A stretch of DNA of 6,219 nt, taken from assembly GCA_020696885.1 (NCBI GenBank), contig JAJFMS010000231.1, positions 1 to 6,219 on the forward strand. Reading direction: 5' to 3'. The position numbers were made by a program, and so were the translations under genes. Shown here piece by piece: positions 1 through 4,572 of the stretch. Source of the DNA: Armatimonadota bacterium. Its GTDB lineage: Bacteria; Armatimonadota; SYMT01. Position 1 is the first letter of the stretch; each line of letters opens with the position of its first letter. The notes below the pieces were generated by a model. It ran no database searches and was not told the DNA's origin. It saw nothing but the letters and a program-made list of their open reading frames with translations.

Positions 1-93
1 CGTTCGATGCTGGCGACCCGTTCCGGTAGCGGGGGCTACCGTTAACAGGGGACGGGTGGTTGTGATCTAACGCGCCATCCGCCCGAGGGGCAC
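1..93. repeat. Structured intergenic repeat, copy A
   Basis: First of two related elements downstream of hemL. Its ends are CGTTCGAT (1-8) and ATCTAACG (65-72), which can pair with one mismatch. Inside, ACCCG (16-20) can pair with CGGGT (53-57), and a 7-bp hairpin CGGTAGC/GCTACCG with a GGGG loop lies at 24-41. A conserved tail follows (73-93) and contains a short GCCC/GGGC hairpin. Bases 1-20 match 153-172 with two differences, and 63-93 match 213-243 with two differences, while the middle is unrelated in sequence but again forms a hairpin. The copy may begin before the window. Orientation and function are unknown; a REP-like element, a transcript 3'-end structure or a small RNA are all possible. 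Confidence 0.6.
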
Positions 94-150
94 GAGGCGG
101 CTGCCTACGATGGTTTCCTTGAAAGCAAACCGTAGGCAGCCGCCTCGTGC
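90..150. repeat. 20-bp perfect inverted repeat
   Basis: The arms at 90-109 and 131-150 are exact reverse complements over 20 bp, starting GCACGAGGCGG. The 21-nt loop can itself pair partly (GTTT with AAAC, TTTC with GAAA). It lies between the two structured repeat copies. A transcript from hemL on the minus strand would read through it and form a very stable hairpin. No T-run follows on either strand, so it is not a classical intrinsic terminator. A transcript-stabilising or terminating role, or a remnant of a small inverted-repeat element, are the main options. Confidence 0.6.
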
Positions 151-152
151 GG

Positions 153-243
153 CGTTCGATGCCGGTGACCCGCATCCGAGAGCGGCATCCCCGTTCTCGG
201 ATGCGGAGACGGTGATCGAACGCGCCATCCGCCCGAAGGGCAC
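153..243. repeat. Structured intergenic repeat, copy B
   Basis: Second copy of the element at 1-93. The terminal arms CGTTCGAT (153-160) and ATCGAACG (215-222) pair perfectly. The apical stem has two 16-nt arms at 170-185 and 191-206 around a 5-nt loop, with one G-T pair. The tail at 223-243 repeats 73-93 with one change and again holds a GCCC/GGGC mini-hairpin. The terminal segments are conserved between copies while the apical stem differs completely in sequence yet still pairs, which suggests that the fold is what is maintained. The element ends about 20 nt beyond the hemL stop codon. Confidence 0.6.
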
Positions 244-261
244 CCGGCGCTGCCTACCGTA

Positions 262-1545
262 CTAAAGGACCGCGAGGCACTCCCGTGCTGCAGCGACGGT
301 CCGCTCGATGTCTTCTTCAGAGTGCGCTGTGCTGATGAACGCCGCTTCGAACTGGCTGGGCGCAAGGTAGACGCCGCGGTCCAGCATCTCCCGGAAAAAC
401 CGGCCGAAGCGGGCCGTATCGCTGGTCTTCGCGTCTTCGTAGTTGCGCACCGGCTGGTCCGTGAAGAAGCCGGTGATCATGCTGCCCACCCGGTTCACGG
501 TACACGGGATGCCCGCATCCCGAGCCGCCGCGTTCAGCCCTGCTTCGAGCTGCGCGCCCCGCGCTTCGAGGATGTCGTAAGCGCTCCGGTCTTCCAGCAG
601 CTCCAGTTGGGCCAGGCCGGCGCTGACGGCGATCGGGTTGCCGGAGAGCGTGCCTGCCTGGTAGACCGGGCCGGCCGGCGCCATCCGCTGCATGATCTCG
701 CGGCGCCCGCCGTAGGCCGCCAGCGGGAACCCGCCGCCCACCACCTTGCCGAGGGTAGTCAGGTCCGGCGTGATGCCGAACCGCTCTTGCGCGCCGCCGT
801 AGGCGAGGCGGAAGCCGGTCATCACCTCGTCGAAGATCAGGAGTGCGCCGTGCCGCTCGGTGATGGCGCGGAGTCCCTCCAGGAATCGCGGCTCCGGCGG
901 CACGCAGCCCATGTTGCCGGCCACCGGCTCCACGATCAGCGCCGCGATGGCGTCACCGTCTTGCCGGAACGCCGCTTCCACCGCTTCCAGGTCGTTGAAC
1001 GGGAGGCTGGTGGTGAGGGCGGTGTAGGTTTCGGGCACGCCGGGGCAGTCGGGGATGCCGAGGGTAGCGAGCCCCGAGCCGGCCTGGACCAGCAAGCCGT
1101 CCGAATGGCCGTGGTAGCAGCCGTCGAACTTCACGATCCGGTCCCGCCCGGTGAACCCGCGCGCCAGCCGGATCGCGGACATCACCGCTTCCGTGCCGGA
1201 GTTGACGAGCCGCACCACCTCCACCGAGGGCACGGCCTCCACGATCTTCTCCGCCAACCGGACTTCCAGCTCCGTCGGCGCGCCGTAGCTGGTGCCGCGG
1301 TCCACGGCGGCGTGCACGGCTTCCAGCACCCGGGGATGCGCGTGCCCGAGGATCATCGGACCCCACGAGCCCACGTAGTCCAGGTACTCGTTGCCGTCCG
1401 CGTCCACCAGGCGCGAGCCATGGGCGGAGCGGATGAAGAGCGGGTTGCCGCCCACGGACTTGAAGGCCCGGACGGGGCTATTCACCCCGCCCGGAATAAC
1501 CCGCGAGGCCCGCTCGAAGAGCGTTTGGGATTCGCTGCGGTTCAA
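262..1545 (-). CDS. hemL: Glutamate-1-semialdehyde 2,1-aminomutase
   Basis: A PLP-dependent cytoplasmic enzyme that converts glutamate-1-semialdehyde to 5-aminolevulinate, the last step of the C5 route to haem and other tetrapyrroles. The 427 residues match the usual family length. The start [12 protein letters not shown] (17-28) is typical of HemL. Other landmarks are the phosphate-binding NSGTEA (115-120), CYHGHSD (143-149), the cofactor-contacting aspartate in FDEVMTGFR (D239), and the PLP lysine in [10 protein letters not shown] (K267). The start is TTG, three bases after the ndk stop (TGA GCC TTG); no in-frame ATG or GTG lies close enough to keep the conserved N-terminus, and no clear Shine-Dalgarno is seen. 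Translation is therefore probably coupled to ndk. The stop is TAG. Identification is secure. Confidence 0.97.
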   Translation of the reverse strand: MNRSESQTLFERASRVIPGGVNSPVRAFKSVGGNPLFIRSAHGSRLVDADGNEYLDYVGSWGPMILGHAHPRVLEAVHAAVDRGTSYGAPTELEVRLAEKIVEAVPSVEVVRLVNSGTEAVMSAIRLARGFTGRDRIVKFDGCYHGHSDGLLVQAGSGLATLGIPDCPGVPETYTALTTSLPFNDLEAVEAAFRQDGDAIAALIVEPVAGNMGCVPPEPRFLEGLRAITERHGALLIFDEVMTGFRLAYGGAQERFGITPDLTTLGKVVGGGFPLAAYGGRREIMQRMAPAGPVYQAGTLSGNPIAVSAGLAQLELLEDRSAYDILEARGAQLEAGLNAAARDAGIPCTVNRVGSMITGFFTDQPVRNYEDAKTSDTARFGRFFREMLDRGVYLAPSQFEAAFISTAHSEEDIERTVAAARECLAVL

Positions 1546-1548
1546 GGC

Positions 1549-1953
1549 TCAGGACCCAAACCAGAGCGCCATCTCTTGCTCGGCGGTCTCGGTGGCATCG
1601 CTCGCGTGGATGATGTTCTCACCCACTTCGAGGGCGTAGTCGCCGCGGATGCTGCCCGGCGCCGCTTCCAGCGGGCGGGTAGCGCCCACCATCTGGCGCA
1701 CGGCGGCGATGGCGCTCTCCCCTTCGAGGACCATGGCCACCACCGGTCCGGAGGTGATGAACTCCACCACGCCCGGGAAGAACGGCTTATCCCGGTGGGC
1801 GCCGTAGTGGTTCTCGGCCAGCTCGCGGCTCGCGGTGAGCATCTTCAGCTCCACCACCTTCAGGCCGCGCTGCTCAAACCGCCGGATGCACTCGCCCGCC
1901 AATCCACGCCGGACGCCGTCCGGCTTCACCATCACGAAAGTCCGCTCGACCAC
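1549..1953 (-). CDS. ndk: Nucleoside diphosphate kinase
   Basis: Transfers the gamma phosphate of ATP to nucleoside diphosphates through a phosphohistidine intermediate, maintaining NTP and dNTP pools in the cytoplasm. At 134 residues it is a compact bacterial member. The catalytic histidine is H116 in GENIIHASD. The nucleotide-site residues are all present in the expected spacing: K10 (VKPDG), Y50, H53, F58, R86, T92, R103 and N113. The start is GTG, chosen because a strong GGGGAGGA lies 7 nt upstream; an ATG 8 nt upstream is out of frame. It is the first gene of a minus-strand pair with hemL only 3 nt downstream, which implies one transcript. Family assignment is secure and nothing in the protein looks abnormal. 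Confidence 0.97.
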   Translation of the reverse strand: MVERTFVMVKPDGVRRGLAGECIRRFEQRGLKVVELKMLTASRELAENHYGAHRDKPFFPGVVEFITSGPVVAMVLEGESAIAAVRQMVGATRPLEAAPGSIRGDYALEVGENIIHASDATETAEQEMALWFGS

Positions 1954-1960
1954 GTCGTCA

Positions 1961-1968
1961 TCCTCCCC
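1961..1968 (-). promoter_or_regulatory. Ribosome binding site of ndk
   Basis: Reads GGGGAGGA on the minus strand, 7 nt before the GTG start. It decides the GTG over an overlapping out-of-frame ATG. Further upstream a 10-bp palindrome AGGTATACCT (1987-1996) is the only operator-like or -10-like sequence seen; no convincing -35 box accompanies it. Confidence 0.75.
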
Positions 1969-2187
1969 AGTACTGGCTTACCTAGAAGGTATACCTCCGT
2001 AGTGGGGTGGGTGGGTATGGAAATCGCTCGGTGGCGGGGATCGCAGAGGGGAGCGGCTGCGCCGGAGTAAGAGTATGAGTAAGAAAAGGCGTAAGATGGC
2101 GACGGTGAGAAAGCAAGGGAGCGGTGGTGTTGGCGGATGGGCTGCGCTGAAGGAAGTGGCGCAGAATGTGGCTGCTCTTTTCTCTCG

Positions 2188-2257
2188 CCTCTGCGTCCTC
2201 TGTGTCTCTGCGGTTAAATCTCTCCCCCTGTTCGCGTTCTTTCGCGTGTTTCGTGGG
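2188..2257. repeat. Dispersed-type tandem repeat (9-nt and 10-nt units)
   Basis: Two linked blocks. The first has three 9-nt units, CCTCTGCGT, CCTCTGTGT and CTCTGCGGT (2188-2214), followed by TAAAT. The second has TTCGCGTTCT and TTCGCGTGTT followed by TCGTGGG (2231-2257). On the minus strand this reads CCACGAAACACGCGAAAG, then ACCGCAGAGACACAGAGG. From memory, near-identical sequences are scattered in intergenic regions of many unrelated bacteria and are often mis-annotated as small proteins with ETQRTQRRE or DTEDAEARE strings; such peptides do appear here in translation. The function is unknown. That this is a member of that group is recognition, not a search result. Confidence 0.65.
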
Positions 2258-2267
2258 CAGCCACAAG

Positions 2268-2314
2268 CACCGCGGGCCGGAGCTGGGCTTGATGCCCGGC
2301 TCCGGCCCGTGGTG
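2268..2314 (-). terminator. Strong hairpin after the Nramp-like gene
   Basis: Arms of 21 nt at 2268-2288 and 2294-2314 flank a 5-nt loop (TTGAT). They pair fully apart from two G-T positions and are very GC-rich. The hairpin begins 19 nt past the TAA stop of the minus-strand transporter gene, the usual place for a terminator. No T-run follows it on the minus strand, so it may terminate only weakly or act with other factors, or protect the 3' end. Confidence 0.6.
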
Positions 2315-2333
2315 TTGATGGTCCGGGGTCTGC

Positions 2334-3959
2334 TTACCGAGCGGCGTGGGCGGTCTGGATCGGCTGAACGATCGCAGGGGCGCTGGCGCTCTTCGGATAG
2401 AAGCGGTCGCGGATCTTGGGGAACACCGCGAGGCCGGTCATCGTGAAGTAGAACATGGCGCAGAGCACCAGGCCTACCTCGCGCCAGACCGGCGCCTGGA
2501 GCGGCTTGGGCAGGAAGCGGCGGTTCACGTAGATGGTGTGCAGCGCCGTCACGCCGGTGGCGAAGCCCTGGCTGACCGCGGTCAGCAGGACGATCTCCAT
2601 CGGAGTGGCGCCCACCACGGTGTTCGCGATCAGGACCACGCAGTTGACGATGGCGTAGGTGAACGCGATGCCGTAGTAGATCCGCTTCACGCCGGAGCCG
2701 CCGGCCGCGTCGCGAGCCTTGGCGCTGCTGGTCCAGAGGATGTCGGTCCAGCGGCGGGTGGTGTGGTCCAGCGCCTGGAGCAGCGTGAACCAGATGATCA
2801 GGAAGCCGGTGAACAGGGTGAGGTACCAGAACAGCATTCGAGTGCCGGGCCACATGTTGCCCACGTGGTCCGCAATGCCCTGAGCCTGCATCGAGGCGAT
2901 CTGCATCTGGTTGATCTTGCCGTCTGCGCTGGGCTTCAGCACGCCGAGGGACATGGCGGCCGGCAGGATCACGCCGGCAAAGCAGCCGATCACCCACACG
3001 ACATACTGGTCGAAGTGGATGTGCGTCCACCACGCCTTCCAGCGGCGCATCGACTCCGGAGTGGGGCGGAAGATCGTGCCGAGCGGGGAGAGCTCCACGG
3101 CCGCGCCGCCGACAGCGCTGGGGATGCAGCCGACGTGCGCGCCCATTCCCCAGCCCTTTTCGCGGGCATAGTTGCTGACCGTGGCGTTGCTGAGACCCCC
3201 CGCTCCCGCGAAGGCGGCGAAACCGGCCACCATAGCGAAGTCGTCCAGCTTCAGGCCAGGGGGCAGCATCAGCCCGTTCTTATCGAACGGGAAGAAGAAG
3301 CCCCGCGCCAGGCGCACCCAGTTGTCCGGGGTCACGAGGATGATGTCTACGAACAGAAGGAAGAGGAGCACCCAGATGACCTTGAAGGTCATACACGCCA
3401 GCAGCGTGTTGTAGATCTTCCCGCCGAAAAGCGTGAGCGTAAAGCTGATGAGCGCTACGCTCACGCCCACACCCATGATGAGGTTGTTGTGCTCCTTGGT
3501 GACCTCGTGCCCTTCTCCGAGGTAGGCGGCCACCAGTAGCTGCGCCAGAGCGCCCGCAAAGGCTGGAAAGAAGATTCCAAAATCGCAGAAGAGGTAGACG
3601 ATGGACCAGAACCGCGGACCAGGCTTCGAGCGCAGATAGCCGGTGAAGATCGGTTCGCCGGTCGCCAGCGCGTAGCGCACTACCTCGCAGTTCAGCACGC
3701 TTTGCAGCAGAATTGCCAGGGTGGCGATCCAGAGCATCTGCCCCTGGAACTTCACGGTGACGGCCGGGCCCATCAGCCACTCGCCGGTGCCGATGCTGCC
3801 GCCCAGCATGATGATCCCCGGCCCGATGGCCGCCATCACGCTCTTCCACGTAAATGGGACCGGTGCCGGCATCTCGCCCACTTCCCAGGCCGGGAGACAC
3901 CCCGGATCGGGAAGTTTTTCATCCGCGGCCGCGTCGACCGCCGGTGACTTCTTTGCCAC
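2334..3959 (-). CDS. Divergent Nramp-family membrane transporter
   Basis: A 541-residue inner-membrane protein with about eleven hydrophobic helices (roughly 41-66, 73-98, 117-146, 159-187, 191-210, 239-263, 316-341, 374-396, 427-449, 453-477, 491-514). The layout and the first-helix GPG (46-48), followed by a broken-helix glycine-rich stretch GGSIGTGEW (53-61), resemble Nramp (COG1914-type) proton-coupled divalent metal transporters. However, the canonical DPGN of helix 1 is replaced by GTGE, and the MPH of helix 6 by GLSNATVSNY (255-264), so the normal Mn/Fe site is absent and the substrate is uncertain. The N-terminus (about 40 residues) is hydrophilic and probably cytoplasmic. The start is GTG with AGGGAG 9 nt upstream. 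It is transcribed alone, facing away from the B-box gene. The fold is likely; the substrate is not assigned. Confidence 0.8.
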   Translation of the reverse strand: MAKKSPAVDAAADEKLPDPGCLPAWEVGEMPAPVPFTWKSVMAAIGPGIIMLGGSIGTGEWLMGPAVTVKFQGQMLWIATLAILLQSVLNCEVVRYALATGEPIFTGYLRSKPGPRFWSIVYLFCDFGIFFPAFAGALAQLLVAAYLGEGHEVTKEHNNLIMGVGVSVALISFTLTLFGGKIYNTLLACMTFKVIWVLLFLLFVDIILVTPDNWVRLARGFFFPFDKNGLMLPPGLKLDDFAMVAGFAAFAGAGGLSNATVSNYAREKGWGMGAHVGCIPSAVGGAAVELSPLGTIFRPTPESMRRWKAWWTHIHFDQYVVWVIGCFAGVILPAAMSLGVLKPSADGKINQMQIASMQAQGIADHVGNMWPGTRMLFWYLTLFTGFLIIWFTLLQALDHTTRRWTDILWTSSAKARDAAGGSGVKRIYYGIAFTYAIVNCVVLIANTVVGATPMEIVLLTAVSQGFATGVTALHTIYVNRRFLPKPLQAPVWREVGLVLCAMFYFTMTGLAVFPKIRDRFYPKSASAPAIVQPIQTAHAAR

Positions 3960-3968
3960 TGTTAGTTA

Positions 3969-3974
3969 CTCCCT
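3969..3974 (-). promoter_or_regulatory. Ribosome binding site of the Nramp-like gene
   Basis: AGGGAG on the minus strand, 9 nt before the GTG start; it supports that start codon. Confidence 0.7.
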
Positions 3975-4087
3975 ACGAACGTTACCGAGCGCTGTTCCAC
4001 GCGGCGGGGCGCCGTTCCTGCCCCCCGGCCCGACGCTGGGTGCGATCCCCGATCCCATTGCGGCCACCGGGCCGCACCGACAGCCCA

Positions 4088-4119
4088 CTACTCCAACACT
4101 CCATTACTCCAACTCGCCC
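4088..4119. repeat. Tandem octamer repeat (CTACTCCA type)
   Basis: Three consecutive 8-nt units, CTACTCCA, ACACTCCA and TTACTCCA (4088-4111), followed by a decayed fourth, ACTCGCCC (4112-4119). A similar but less regular motif occurs at 2064-2083 on the opposite strand (TACTCATACTCTTACTCC). From memory, similar tact-cc-a tracts recur between genes of several bacterial phyla. Function is unknown. Confidence 0.55.
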
Positions 4120-4245
4120 CAAGGGTCCCACGAGGCACGTGGCGCCAGAGGAGACGGCACACGGTAGAATGAACCGGTAAGCGGGGAGTAACCGCCGCCG
4201 CGCGCCGGCCGTTTTCCGATTGCAGTCCGAGTCACCTCCAGCACC

Positions 4246-4557
4246 ATGTCGCAGCCTTACTGGTCCGCCCCGCAGAACCTGCCGCACACCTTCCGCTGCT
4301 CCAACCATCCGGAGCGCGAGGGCGTGGGCATCTGCGTGAGCTGCCGCTCGGTGGTGTGCGTGGAGTGCAGCACGAAGATCGACCGGATGAACTACTGCAT
4401 CCGGTGCCTGCAGGCGGCGGCTCCGGACCGGAACGCGGACACGCCGAACCCGGTCCGGGAGGCGGTGCTCGGGGTGCCGCTGCTGCTCCTTTCCTTTGCC
4501 GGGACGGCAGGCGTTTTCGCCGCCCTCGGCTTCGTGCTGTCGCTGCTGCGGCGTTGA
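4246..4557 (+). CDS. Small B-box-type zinc-finger membrane protein
   Basis: A 103-residue protein. An N-terminal zinc-binding segment (18-54) has eight potential ligands spaced as C18-x2-H21, C30-x2-C33, C38-x2-C41 and C51-x2-C54, the cross-brace pattern of B-box-like fingers that would hold two zinc ions. A polar linker (55-72) leads to one hydrophobic helix (about 74-100) ending in RR, so the finger is probably cytoplasmic and tethered to the membrane. Bacterial B-box domains commonly occur attached to membrane domains; their partners are mostly unknown. The start is ATG, with no clear Shine-Dalgarno in the preceding 20 nt. It stops with TGA 15 nt before the next gene, which is in the same frame, so the two are probably co-transcribed. 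Domain type is fairly sure; function unknown. Confidence 0.8.
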   Translation: MSQPYWSAPQNLPHTFRCSNHPEREGVGICVSCRSVVCVECSTKIDRMNYCIRCLQAAAPDRNADTPNPVREAVLGVPLLLLSFAGTAGVFAALGFVLSLLRR

Positions 4558-4572
4558 CCGGCTGAATACCTT

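Larger units (their letters stand above)
1954..2333. other. Non-coding region between ndk and the Nramp-like gene
   Basis: This 380-nt gap holds, in order, the ndk leader with its ribosome binding site and the AGGTATACCT palindrome; a short repetitive GGAGTAAGAGTATGAGTAAG tract (2064-2083); a dispersed-type tandem repeat (2188-2257); and a long hairpin at the end of the Nramp-like gene (2268-2314). Open frames cross it on both strands, but they have repeat-like, low-complexity peptides and no ribosome binding sites, so I call none of them a gene. The promoter for ndk-hemL must lie here, since the upstream gene is on the same strand and ends in a strong hairpin. Confidence 0.7.
3960..4245. other. 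Divergent intergenic region
   Basis: Separates the minus-strand transporter from the plus-strand B-box gene, so it should carry promoters for both. Visible items are the transporter ribosome binding site, a small GC hairpin GCGGCC/GGCCGC (4060-4075), a tandem octamer block (4088-4119), and TAGAAT at 4165-4170, which could be a -10 box for the B-box gene but has no recognisable -35 at the right distance. No credible gene is seen. Confidence 0.55.

Noticed and set aside
153..172. tRNA T-arm-like GTTCGAT
   Set aside because: No acceptor stem, D-arm or anticodon arm can be laid out around it.
1..243. Integron attC sites or CRISPR array
   Set aside because: The ends CGTTCGAT/ATCGAACG do not fit the GTTRRRY/RYYYAAC core, there is no integrase or cassette gene, and only two copies about 150 nt apart exist with no short regular spacers.
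322..2070. Long plus-strand open frame opposite hemL and ndk
   Set aside because: It lies antisense to two securely identified enzymes; the peptide is rich in R, H, A and G with no domain, a by-product of GC-rich codon use.
1978..3033. Minus-strand frame overlapping the Nramp-like gene and the intergenic repeats
   Set aside because: It is the transporter read out of frame and then the dispersed repeat; composition is R/P/H-rich with no domain.
2346..3539. Long plus-strand open frame opposite the Nramp-like gene
   Set aside because: Antisense to a well-formed membrane protein; the peptide is charged and low in complexity without any recognisable motif or ribosome binding site.
4165..4170. 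TAGAAT as a firm -10 promoter box
   Set aside because: No -35-like hexamer lies 16-18 nt upstream; kept only as a possibility in the intergenic entry.
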